A stretch of 64,000 bases of DNA from PSRI01 sp041484195 (GTDB lineage Bacteria; Bacteroidota; Bacteroidia; Chitinophagales; Chitinophagaceae). The position numbers and the translations under genes are program-made. Below are positions 9,440 through 17,258 of the stretch, in pieces. The stretch is taken from contig JBGPHC010000001.1 in assembly GCA_041484195.1 (NCBI GenBank), positions 434,001-498,000 on the forward strand. The letters run 5' to 3'. Position 1 is the first letter of the stretch. Each line of letters opens with the position of its first letter. A model generated the notes under the pieces. It searched no databases, was not told the origin of the DNA, and was given only the letters and a program-made list of their open reading frames with translations.

Positions 9440-9820
9440 TCAGCCATTCTTATGAAGGATCTTGTTTTGAATAACCGCGCCAATATTTTTGGTCCTTGTT
9501 TTTAATAATTCGGCATTCTCGCCGGCATATAATTCGTCCACAGTTGAATCGAACAAATAATTCCATCGGCCAAAAAGGTCTGCATTTAAGGGAAAAGTCC
9601 CATGCAATCTTTGATGCGATTCCATAGGATTGCCCCCATAATTGCCGGTATGAAGAAGTGAATTCTCCCAAAACTCAGACATTAGCTTCAGGTGTGTTTC
9701 CCAATTCACCCTGGCAACTTCATTGAAAAAATATCCGATATCAGGATCGGCTTTCACCTTTTCATAAAAACTCCTGACCAGGACTTCTATATCGGACCTT
9801 TTTATGATATCTTTTTTCAC
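9440..9820 (-). CDS. Group III truncated haemoglobin
   Basis: A 126-residue 2-on-2 globin. The motifs are FYEKVKADPDIGYFF (B/CD region), THLKLMSEFWENSLL (E helix) and SHQRLHGTFPLN, in which a His should be the proximal haem ligand. Group III proteins bind O2 and NO with high affinity; physiological roles are poorly known. The start is a GTG at 9820. It sits beside the nitrous oxide reductase island, which makes a link to NO or low-oxygen metabolism attractive but unproven. It converges with the holin-like gene. Confidence 0.88.
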   Translation of the reverse strand: MKKDIIKRSDIEVLVRSFYEKVKADPDIGYFFNEVARVNWETHLKLMSEFWENSLLHTGNYGGNPMESHQRLHGTFPLNADLFGRWNYLFDSTVDELYAGENAELLKTRTKNIGAVIQNKILHKNG

Positions 9821-9958
9821 TTTATTACTTTAACGAAGGTGAAATCAATTTATACCGGTAATTTTTTCAAGAATTGGAATCAACCATAAAAATGTGAGAA
9901 ATTTCAGGGACAGAAGTCAACACGTATCGCGACAGAAATAATTCATCTCCTTCAGCAC

Positions 9959-10726
9959 TCAAAGGTCTTTTCTGTTGAAATTTCTCAGTGAGAGCCATAC
10001 GGGTATGATAATCCAGAGCATCAAAACTGCAGAGACGATTATCAGGCCTGATCGCGAGCCGAAGAAATCCCTGAATATCGCGCCGGTATAGCCCATAAGG
10101 GCGGAAATATCCATCTTTAGCAAAATCAGTATCCTGCTTAAATCAATCGGATTGAAAGCACTGATAACCACCATGATCTTTTCCATTGGATAATCTTCGA
10201 ACTGGAAAAGAAAAAACAGGACGAGTCCGTCAAACAATAGGGAAAAATACAACCATAACAAAATAGCAATCCCAATACCCTTTGCCTTGTCGCGCGTGGC
10301 TACTGCGGCCAGCATGGCAATGGCTACAAAAATGACGGATAGCACCAATCCCATCACCAGCATCAGCAATCCGGTGCCTGTTGGGATATAAAGCAGGATG
10401 GGAATGCCGATCCCTACGAAAAATGCGAGCGCCAATGCGCCTGCCAAGCCCGAAAAAAGGCTGATCCAGATATTTTTTCTTTTCAATGGCTGGCTTACCA
10501 GCAATTCGATAAATTCGGAACTATTATAAACATAAATAGTCGAAAAAATAATACACACCAGCGGCACGATGATCAATACAGTATTGAGCAGGCTCAACAA
10601 TCCTTTTGAAGTATTATCCTCGAGGTTAAAAATACTCAGGGAGATCACGAGGAGGAAAGCTGTATAAGCCAATACAATCTTATTCCGGAGGATATCTGCA
10701 ATAACATATTTGATGATCTTTTTCAT
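9959..10726 (-). CDS. nosY: NosY, ABC permease for Cu-sulfide assembly of NosZ
   Basis: Membrane subunit (255 residues, six predicted helices, ABC-2 type) of the NosFY transporter. With periplasmic NosD this complex supplies what is needed, probably a sulfur species, to build the CuZ centre of nitrous oxide reductase. Residues 15-35, 50-75, 95-120, 130-155, 165-185 and 225-250 are hydrophobic. It starts 4 nt after the nosF stop and is the last gene of the nos operon on this strand. Confidence 0.88.
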   Translation of the reverse strand: MKKIIKYVIADILRNKIVLAYTAFLLVISLSIFNLEDNTSKGLLSLLNTVLIIVPLVCIIFSTIYVYNSSEFIELLVSQPLKRKNIWISLFSGLAGALALAFFVGIGIPILLYIPTGTGLLMLVMGLVLSVIFVAIAMLAAVATRDKAKGIGIAILLWLYFSLLFDGLVLFFLFQFEDYPMEKIMVVISAFNPIDLSRILILLKMDISALMGYTGAIFRDFFGSRSGLIIVSAVLMLWIIIPVWLSLRNFNRKDL

Positions 10727-10730
10727 GTTT

Positions 10731-11441
10731 CTAGTTTTTCTGCATTACGGAGGCAATGGCCTTGGAAAGTTTTTGTTCGCCGGTATCCCTGCGAAGGTCT
10801 TCCAGGCTTTTATGAAACATGAGATTGCCATCCTGCATATAAATGACCTGTGTAATAAGGTCATCCAACTCGCTGAGCACATGTGATGTAATCAATACGA
10901 GCTTGCCTTTAACCTTTTCGTCGATGATTTTCTTCTTCAATACTTCTGATGCCAGTGGATCAAGGCCAGCCGTAGGTTCATCCAGGATCAATACATCCGG
11001 GTTGAAAAGGAAGGCCAGTGAAGCGCTCACTTTTTGCCTGGTGCCGCCCGACAGCGTGCTCATGCGCTTCCGAAGCAATTCATTCAAGCCGAATGCCTCC
11101 ATCAGGTCTTCGTCTGTGGGAATATCTTTACCCCTGGCCCTGATATCCTTCATCATCTTGAAGATCTGGCCAATGCTCATATTATCCGGATATCTGCCGA
11201 TTTGAGGCATGTATCCAATGTATTGGCGGTACAACCAGTCATGTACGATATTCTTTCCATTGAATGTGATGAAGCCACTGTCTGGCACCACCATTCCCAG
11301 GATGCTTTTTATAAAAGTTGTCTTTCCGCTTCCATTGGGGCCTATGAGAGCGATGCATTCGCCCTTATTGCAGGTTACTGATATATTATTTAAGGCTTTT
11401 AATCTGCCAAATTTTTTTGATACATTATTCGCAATGATCAT
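10731..11441 (-). CDS. nosF: NosF, ABC transporter ATPase
   Basis: Cytoplasmic ATPase (236 residues) partnering NosY. Walker A is GPNGSGKTT near residue 34, the signature is LSGGTRQK near 138, and Walker B is VLILDEPTAGLDP near 156; the His switch (LITSHVLSEL) follows. Its ATG overlaps the nosD stop by 4 nt (ATGA), indicating translational coupling. The assignment to nos rather than a generic efflux ATPase rests on its position between nosD and nosY. Confidence 0.92.
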   Translation of the reverse strand: MIIANNVSKKFGRLKALNNISVTCNKGECIALIGPNGSGKTTFIKSILGMVVPDSGFITFNGKNIVHDWLYRQYIGYMPQIGRYPDNMSIGQIFKMMKDIRARGKDIPTDEDLMEAFGLNELLRKRMSTLSGGTRQKVSASLAFLFNPDVLILDEPTAGLDPLASEVLKKKIIDEKVKGKLVLITSHVLSELDDLITQVIYMQDGNLMFHKSLEDLRRDTGEQKLSKAIASVMQKN

Positions 11442-12676
11442 AGGTGTAATGGTTTCATGAGTGGATAATTGTCCTTCAGGTTTTCGGGAGTGAGTGTCGG
11501 AAAGATCTTTTCTGATTTATCCAGCAATGATGTCATAAAACTTCTGAACAGCATCATGGCGGCAGGATTCTTTTCAATGATCATGGAGTACAGGCTTACA
11601 GGCCGATAAGGTACGTCTCCTGTATTGTCTTTATTCAAATCATATCCTTCGTATTTATCCCAGTAATTGTGGTCAAAACTGTTTTCCACCAGAGTACCAT
11701 TGGTGGCAACGTCAAAAGTGTTGGAAAGAAAATTATTCAGCGTGATTGTATTATCCAGGCAACTCGCCTGTATTTTTACTCCCCACCCGTTATTTAGAAA
11801 TTGATTCTTTTCCACAAGCAGCCTGTTGGTACCTTCCATATATATGGCGCTCGTATTCCGGATGAATTTATTTCCGATTATATAGCTGTCTGAAATTTCC
11901 TTGAGGAATATGCCATAAGCTGCGTCTCCCCAATTGTCTTCGAAATAATTATTGAACATCTTAACGCCATGCGTAAACATCACGGAAACGCCAGCCCCGT
12001 TTTGCCTGAAAATATTACTGATATAGGAGTCATTGTGCGAAAACATGAAATGCAACCCGTAGCGCAAGTTATTGTAACACATATTTCTCCATATCACGGA
12101 ATTGGTTACAAATTCAAAATAAATTCCGTCCCGGTGACCGGAAATGGTATTGCCGATGATCTTCATACTGTCGGATTTCCAGCAATGGATGCCATTCCCG
12201 CTCTGTTGTTCTGTTTTGGCAGAAGCGCTGAGTTTGTTATTTTCAAATGTGCATTGCAGGCCCGATTGCGAGTAGATGCCAAAAAATGTATTCTGAAAAA
12301 TATTATCCGCCACCGTTACATTACGACGTTCATATATTTTTATGGCGGCAATATCATCCAGGCTTGAGACACCGGAATTAATCAGTTTAAATCCCCTGAT
12401 AGTTACATAGTCTGCCCTTATAGAGATGATCTGGTAACTGTGTTCGCCATCCAATACCGGGTAATTCCTGCCGATCAGGGTGATGGACTTATTGATGGTG
12501 ATATTCTTCTCCCGGTACACCCCTCCTTCAACCCAAATGCTGTCGCCATTTTCAACGGCTGCCAGGGCTTCATGAATGGAGTGATATGTTTGATGATCAC
12601 CCACTCTGACTGTTTTTGCTGAAGAACTGAAGGAGATTGTCAATAAACAGCCCACTATAAATAGGATCGTTTTCAT
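11438..12676 (-). CDS. nosD: NosD, periplasmic beta-helix copper-centre maturation protein
   Basis: A 412-residue exported protein (signal peptide MKTILFIVGCLLTISFSSSA) built from parallel beta-helix (PbH1/CASH) repeats, visible as recurring 'N-x-I-x-x-N' rungs through about residues 60-330. NosD interacts with NosFY in the periplasm during assembly of the CuZ cluster of NosZ. Its start overlaps the end of the NosL fusion gene by 4 nt, and its stop overlaps nosF, so nosL-D-F-Y form one tightly coupled unit. Confidence 0.93.
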   Translation of the reverse strand: MKTILFIVGCLLTISFSSSAKTVRVGDHQTYHSIHEALAAVENGDSIWVEGGVYREKNITINKSITLIGRNYPVLDGEHSYQIISIRADYVTIRGFKLINSGVSSLDDIAAIKIYERRNVTVADNIFQNTFFGIYSQSGLQCTFENNKLSASAKTEQQSGNGIHCWKSDSMKIIGNTISGHRDGIYFEFVTNSVIWRNMCYNNLRYGLHFMFSHNDSYISNIFRQNGAGVSVMFTHGVKMFNNYFEDNWGDAAYGIFLKEISDSYIIGNKFIRNTSAIYMEGTNRLLVEKNQFLNNGWGVKIQASCLDNTITLNNFLSNTFDVATNGTLVENSFDHNYWDKYEGYDLNKDNTGDVPYRPVSLYSMIIEKNPAAMMLFRSFMTSLLDKSEKIFPTLTPENLKDNYPLMKPLHL

Positions 12677-13695
12677 TCCCGAATGATTTCTCCACGACTC
12701 AGAATGGTCCCTTTGGTAAGGGCCAATACCTTGTCTAAACTATCCTTACTGCTAAAAGCGGCAATATTTCCTCCCATTGGGCTTCTGAACAACTCGCTCT
12801 TCATGTAAAATGACTTCTCGGACGGAATAAGGGAATGTATGCCGCTGAAATCCGCAAAAAAAATCTCTTTCGCGTTTTTACGGTTTGCCTGGTCTGATTC
12901 GAGGAATGATACAAGGCAATGCACATCATCAAATTTATAGACCTTGCCTTTCTGAGTCAGAATCTCGGCTCCAAACCGGGCATCAATAAAAGTCATCTTA
13001 CAGAAGCTGCACTGATCTTTACCCAACACAATCGGTTCCGTCCTCGTATTGCAGGAGCAAAGGAAGATGATCAGAGCGGAAGCGAGAACTGCTGCTGGTT
13101 TGCCTTGGGTGCGCCACTTCCTGAAATATCTTATTTCCCTAATAATGAGCAGGATTAATATGACCCCTGTTCCCAAAAAGATCCAGCCGCCAATATCGGG
13201 TATGGAATAGGCTCCAAAATTGAGGAGTTGTTTGAAGCCGATCAGGGGAGGCTGATAGGTCATTCCGGGCACAATGATCGCCGCATCCGGATTGAGGTGG
13301 TGTCCATAATTATATTCCCATTTCCAGAAATCCACCATTGCTACAATTCCAAAGCAAACAAAGAGGAACGATACGAAATAGAATAATTTCCTCTTCCCCA
13401 CAAGGGCCGCCACGAGCAAAGCAAGGGCGAAGAAGCCGATGATATAAGGCAGGATCACAAATTCGCGGAAATCATTAGTGTGAAGAGTCTTCATCCCAAT
13501 ATAATGGTTTAACCCATTGATAATGTCAACATCTCCGCTTAGCCGGCTGGGATAGATGAGCAGTCGCAATCCTTCAGGGTATTGTGGCGCATTCAAATCA
13601 ATGCGCCACATTGGAACAAACAAAACGACAAGTAATCCCGCGCTGCACAGTATCAATAATATTTTCGTCCATTTATTCAATCGAAGTCCATTCAT
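12673..13695 (-). CDS. nosL: Polytopic membrane domain fused to NosL copper chaperone
   Basis: A 340-residue protein in two parts. Residues 1-195 hold four clear membrane helices (about 10-30, 78-98, 102-120, 165-187) and a large exported loop with PEGLRLLIY and INGLNHYIGM. After a fifth hydrophobic stretch ending in LCSC, which resembles an internal lipoprotein signal, comes a NosL domain with the CSFCKM Cu(I)-binding motif and FDDVHCLVSFL. NosL delivers copper to NosZ; it is normally a free lipoprotein. The ATG at 13695 is chosen over a TTG at 13737, which lies inside a strong stem-loop. No frameshift is visible at the junction. The function of the membrane part is unknown; it may correspond to uncharacterised membrane proteins encoded in clade II nos clusters. 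Confidence 0.85.
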   Translation of the reverse strand: MNGLRLNKWTKILLILCSAGLLVVLFVPMWRIDLNAPQYPEGLRLLIYPSRLSGDVDIINGLNHYIGMKTLHTNDFREFVILPYIIGFFALALLVAALVGKRKLFYFVSFLFVCFGIVAMVDFWKWEYNYGHHLNPDAAIIVPGMTYQPPLIGFKQLLNFGAYSIPDIGGWIFLGTGVILILLIIREIRYFRKWRTQGKPAAVLASALIIFLCSCNTRTEPIVLGKDQCSFCKMTFIDARFGAEILTQKGKVYKFDDVHCLVSFLESDQANRKNAKEIFFADFSGIHSLIPSEKSFYMKSELFRSPMGGNIAAFSSKDSLDKVLALTKGTILSRGEIIRE

Positions 13696-13701
13696 GATTC
13701 C

Positions 13702-13762
13702 GCAAAATTTTGCAAGACTCCTGCTTTGAATTTCCAATTATGGCATTCCCAAAGCAGGAGTC
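13702..13762 (-). promoter_or_regulatory. Perfect 13-bp stem-loop and palindrome between nosZ and nosL
   Basis: GACTCCTGCTTTG (13716-13728) and CAAAGCAGGAGTC (13750-13762) form a perfect 13-bp inverted repeat with a 21-nt loop in the nosZ-nosL intergenic space. A separate 12-bp palindrome GCAAAATTTTGC (13702-13713) stands just before the nosL ATG. There is no long U run after the stem, so it is not a classical terminator. It may be an mRNA processing or stability element that sets nosZ apart from the maturation genes. Confidence 0.6.
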
Positions 13763-13794
13763 AGTTTGAAGGAAGATGAGACCTTAGTTGTCCC

Positions 13795-15816
13795 TTAGTC
13801 GTGCTTTTCCTTGGTCGTTTCTACAATCGTATTTGAAGGATCGGTGCTGGGCAAATTTTTACCGGTACTGAACAATAAGGCTACATTGCTATTTTGTGGT
13901 GATATCCTGATATAACCCTGCATTTCCTGATGTAATGCGCTGCAAAAGTCTGTACAATAAAAAGGAAAAATTCCGGGCTTTTCGGGGCTCCACCTCAGGG
14001 TCTGCGTTTCGCCGGGCATCACCAATAACTCACCTGTCAACGCGCCTTTGATTGCAAAACCATGGGGCACATCCCAGTCCTGCTCCAGGTTGGTCACATG
14101 CCAGTATACATCATCGCCCATCTTGACGCCTTCAATATTATCCGGGGCAAAATGGGACCGTATGGCAGTAATGTATATATCCACTCTGTTTCCAGTTCTC
14201 ACAACTTTTGTTGTAGCTTCTCCCTTCGATACATAAGGATTGGCGTTTTCGTCAATTTTGAAAATCTTGACAGAATTATTCTTGATGAGATCGGCAGAAA
14301 CGGCTTGCGCATAGTGCGGTTCACCGATAGTTGGAAAGTCCAGAATCAGTTGCATTTTGTCTCCACTAATATCGAATAATTGACAGGCCTGGGCTAATTC
14401 GGGTCCTGTTGGTAAATACCTGTCTTTGGTGATCTTGTTATACACCATTACATATTTGCCATTCGGTTTTTTTGAATCACCACCGGGAATGCACAAGTGT
14501 CCGGGGGAATAGAATGTAGGCTGACGATCGATTATTTTCAGGTCCTTAATATTCCAACGCACGATTTCTGATGAAACAAAGAATGTAGTAATGGCATTTC
14601 CGCGGCCGTCAAATTCGGTATGCAAAGGCCCTAAACCTGGTTTTTTAACTTCGCCATACAAAGCGGCTTCATACCTGATTACGGGTATGCCGTCATAAGT
14701 TCCTATGAAATCTTTGTCAGCGATGGCTTTTTGAATCTTGTCGAAACTGAACACGGGTAGGAGGGCAGCCAGCTTACCGCTGCCTACTATATATTCGCCG
14801 GTGGGGTCAACATCGCATCCGTGTGGCGACTTGGGGCAGGGTATAAAAAAACAAATATCTGTCAGGTCTTTGGCATCCAGAACGAGGACCTCAGTGCCCA
14901 TTTCCGAAGTGGCTGTATGCGTCTTTTCGTCATACATATTATGGGCATATTTAACCGTTTCCTTCTTTCCCTTTCCTGCGTTAGCATATTCTTCTAACTT
15001 TTTCCAGTTTAAGGCCATAATAAAATCCTTGTCCCTCTGGGAGGCATTAACTTCCAATAGGGTATTGGCCTGTTCCGTATTATAGCAGGAGAAAAAGAAC
15101 CAGTCGTGAGACTTGCCCTTGCCGGCATGGCTCAGGTCAAAGTTTACTCCGGGGGTTCTCAACTGAAAGGCAATATTCATCTTGCCCGTTTCTTTGTCAA
15201 CTTTTACAAATGTGACGGAACCTCTGAAATTCTTCTTGTAGGTATTGATGGGAACATCACCGTTAGCATTGTCAGGCGGCACACTGAAACGGGTGCCGGC
15301 CACTACATATTCAGTATTTTCTGTTATGAACGGAGATGAGTGGTTACCCGCGCTATTAGGTATTTCCAGGATTTCTGCCGTGCGGAAAGTCTTCAGGTCC
15401 ACTCTCGCTATTCTGGGCGTATTATTTCCATTTGCAAAAACCCATCTGCCATCAATTTCTCCATTGGTTTGAGACATTTCCACATGGTGCAGGTCGTCCC
15501 AGGGTACAAATCCATGTGAGGTGTTCAACATGGGCTTTGTCTCTTCACTATACCCATATCCCTTTTCAGGATCCTGTGAAAAGACGGGAATCACCCTGAG
15601 CAGGCGGCCAGACGGAATGCCGTACACGCTCATTTGTCCGCTGAATCCCCCTGAAACAAAATTGTAAAACTCGTCATACTTGCCAGGTGCAACATATGTT
15701 TTGGCTGCGGCGTCAGCGCTTACTGCGTTACTGGCATTTTTGGGTTTGCAGGAGTCGGCACCAATGAGTATGCAGACAATCCCGGCAAAGATTACCGAAG
15801 AACTAATCCTTTTCAT
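13795..15816 (-). CDS. nosZ: Nitrous oxide reductase, clade II (Sec-exported) NosZ
   Basis: Catalyses N2O + 2 e- + 2 H+ to N2 + H2O in the periplasm. The 673 residues comprise an N-terminal export signal without the twin-arginine motif of clade I enzymes (MKRISSSVIFAGIVCILIG), a seven-bladed propeller carrying CuZ ligands (for example DDLHHVEMSQTNG near 106), and a C-terminal cupredoxin domain with the CuA site CTDFCSALHQEMQGY near 630. A Cys at the signal end (ADSC) could allow lipidation, but the lipobox is poor. It lies just downstream of a cytochrome c gene that may be its electron donor, and upstream of the nosL-D-F-Y maturation block. Confidence 0.97.
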   Translation of the reverse strand: MKRISSSVIFAGIVCILIGADSCKPKNASNAVSADAAAKTYVAPGKYDEFYNFVSGGFSGQMSVYGIPSGRLLRVIPVFSQDPEKGYGYSEETKPMLNTSHGFVPWDDLHHVEMSQTNGEIDGRWVFANGNNTPRIARVDLKTFRTAEILEIPNSAGNHSSPFITENTEYVVAGTRFSVPPDNANGDVPINTYKKNFRGSVTFVKVDKETGKMNIAFQLRTPGVNFDLSHAGKGKSHDWFFFSCYNTEQANTLLEVNASQRDKDFIMALNWKKLEEYANAGKGKKETVKYAHNMYDEKTHTATSEMGTEVLVLDAKDLTDICFFIPCPKSPHGCDVDPTGEYIVGSGKLAALLPVFSFDKIQKAIADKDFIGTYDGIPVIRYEAALYGEVKKPGLGPLHTEFDGRGNAITTFFVSSEIVRWNIKDLKIIDRQPTFYSPGHLCIPGGDSKKPNGKYVMVYNKITKDRYLPTGPELAQACQLFDISGDKMQLILDFPTIGEPHYAQAVSADLIKNNSVKIFKIDENANPYVSKGEATTKVVRTGNRVDIYITAIRSHFAPDNIEGVKMGDDVYWHVTNLEQDWDVPHGFAIKGALTGELLVMPGETQTLRWSPEKPGIFPFYCTDFCSALHQEMQGYIRISPQNSNVALLFSTGKNLPSTDPSNTIVETTKEKHD

Positions 15817-15859
15817 ATACAGTGTATTATTAGAATTAACTAAATCTGTTTCGTTCTGG

Positions 15860-16333
15860 CTATTTTACTCCGTCGTTCTTGCGCATGAATTCGTAAACAT
15901 TGCGGGCGTCATCATCAGACAGGTTCTGATTAGGCATCCGCACCAGGCATATTTCAAGCATGGCCTGGGCTTTAGGATCCTTGTCAATCATTTCATCCGT
16001 ATTTGTGGTGAAATTCATGATCCATTCTGCGGTATGGCGGCTTGTAACTCCTTTCCACCCCGGTCCAACCAATCTCTCATCAGTGAGTTTATGGCAGGCG
16101 CTGCATTTCACGGTGAAAACTTTATCACCGGCTTCGGCTTTGGCTACATCCAGGTTGGGGCTTATTTCCACCTTCGTGAATTTCCCTTCACCTCGGTGGG
16201 GATCATAGGAAGGATTACCATTTTCGGTTTCCTTTTGTTCACCTGCAGCAGGCGTTTCTTTTTTTTCTCCGGAACCACTGCTGCTGCAAGCAATACCGAA
16301 AATGATCATACTCAATGCGATCAGTTTTTTCAT
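15860..16333 (-). CDS. Monohaem cytochrome c lipoprotein, likely NosZ electron donor
   Basis: A 157-residue protein with a lipoprotein signal (IIFGIACSSS), a charged Gly/Glu/Pro-rich linker (20-65), and a class I cytochrome c domain with the haem motif CSACHK near 81 and a candidate axial Met in VRMPNQNLSDDD near 132. The domain ends VYEFMRKN. It is the first gene of the nos operon, 43 nt before nosZ; similar cytochromes precede nosZ in many clade II clusters. A role in passing electrons from the quinol-oxidising chain to the CuA site is inferred from position. Confidence 0.88.
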   Translation of the reverse strand: MKKLIALSMIIFGIACSSSGSGEKKETPAAGEQKETENGNPSYDPHRGEGKFTKVEISPNLDVAKAEAGDKVFTVKCSACHKLTDERLVGPGWKGVTSRHTAEWIMNFTTNTDEMIDKDPKAQAMLEICLVRMPNQNLSDDDARNVYEFMRKNDGVK

Positions 16334-16580
16334 AATCTAAATTTTAAGTTCATTGATTTTGATTGCGCAAGATTAACGACGACTGACTTCACATTTTATG
16401 AGTGAAATCATGTGTTGGGGAGATTTTTCGTACAAGCATATTCGCCGATTGCTTATAAAATTGTCGAAACCCTTTGCCAGCAGCCGTTTTTTGCATTCAA
16501 TAGTTAATTCTGGTGCGAAATTATGATTTTCGTCAGGTTTTTCGACTTTATGTGTCATGAATTCTCTTTTAATTCATTCA

Positions 16581-16588
16581 TAGCTTTG
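16581..16588 (+). promoter_or_regulatory. -7 box of the Crp/Fnr regulator gene
   Basis: TAGCTTTG matches TAnnTTTG, 22 nt before the start codon at 16611. No clear TTTG stands at the -33 position. The 277-nt divergent space between this regulator and the nos cytochrome (16334-16610) must also hold the nos promoter. The best candidate on the minus strand is TAATCTTG (plus-strand 16368-16375), one mismatch from consensus. I found no clear FNR palindrome. Confidence 0.45.
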
Positions 16589-16610
16589 CTGCACTTCAAA
16601 TATTTAAAGG

Positions 16611-17213
16611 ATGATGATCAATATTGACACCCTGCTCGCCTGGGGTGCCGTATATAAGAAAATTGCCGCGGATGAAATGGTATTCATGGACGGAACCGAA
16701 TGTCATTTCTACTATCAATTGGCGAGCGGAAGTCTGCGTTGGATAAATGTTAATGATGAAGGAAAAGAATTTATCCAATATATGGTAGAGCCCGGTGATT
16801 GCTTTGGCGAACTCCCTTTGTTTGATGATGGATTTTATGCCGGGTCTGCCATAGCCAACACCGACTCCATAATACTTCGGCTGCAAAAGAATACATTCCT
16901 GAGGATCTTAAAAGAAGAACCGGAGATTCAGTTCGCCTTCAGCCGTTTAATGGCAGAAAGACTTCGTTTCAAATTCATGCTCTTGCAGGAGCTGACATGC
17001 TGCAGCCCCGAACACAGCATTAGCTCTCTTTTCTCACATTTCAAAGCCACAAACAGAAATATCTGCGATAAGCAGAACCAAATAAAGCTTACCAGGCAGC
17101 AAATCGCGGATATGACAGGGATGCGGGTGGAAACCGTTATTCGCACCATCAGAAACCTCAATAATAAGGGGTCCCTGACTATTAACAGAGGCAAAATTTT
17201 GCTTCCTTTATGA
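16611..17213 (+). CDS. Crp/Fnr-family transcriptional regulator
   Basis: A 200-residue protein with a cyclic-nucleotide-binding-type beta-roll (about 20-120, including EPGDCFGELPLFDDG) and a C-terminal winged helix (LTRQQIADMTGMRVETVIRTIRNLNNKG near 158-186). It lacks the N-terminal Cys cluster of FNR, so direct Fe-S oxygen sensing is unlikely; haem/NO sensing as in Dnr-type proteins is possible but cannot be seen. AAAGG directly abuts the ATG at 16611, so the next codon, ATG 16614, is an equal candidate start. Being divergent from the nos operon, it is the probable regulator of it. Confidence 0.88.
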   Translation: MMINIDTLLAWGAVYKKIAADEMVFMDGTECHFYYQLASGSLRWINVNDEGKEFIQYMVEPGDCFGELPLFDDGFYAGSAIANTDSIILRLQKNTFLRILKEEPEIQFAFSRLMAERLRFKFMLLQELTCCSPEHSISSLFSHFKATNRNICDKQNQIKLTRQQIADMTGMRVETVIRTIRNLNNKGSLTINRGKILLPL

Positions 17214-17258
17214 TACGAATCATAATACGACCCCCATCCCTCTTTTAATTTGTTCCAA

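Noticed and set aside
16373..16558. 61-codon minus-strand frame in the nos/Crp divergent region
   Set aside because: No recognisable family, and it occupies the space expected to hold both promoters.
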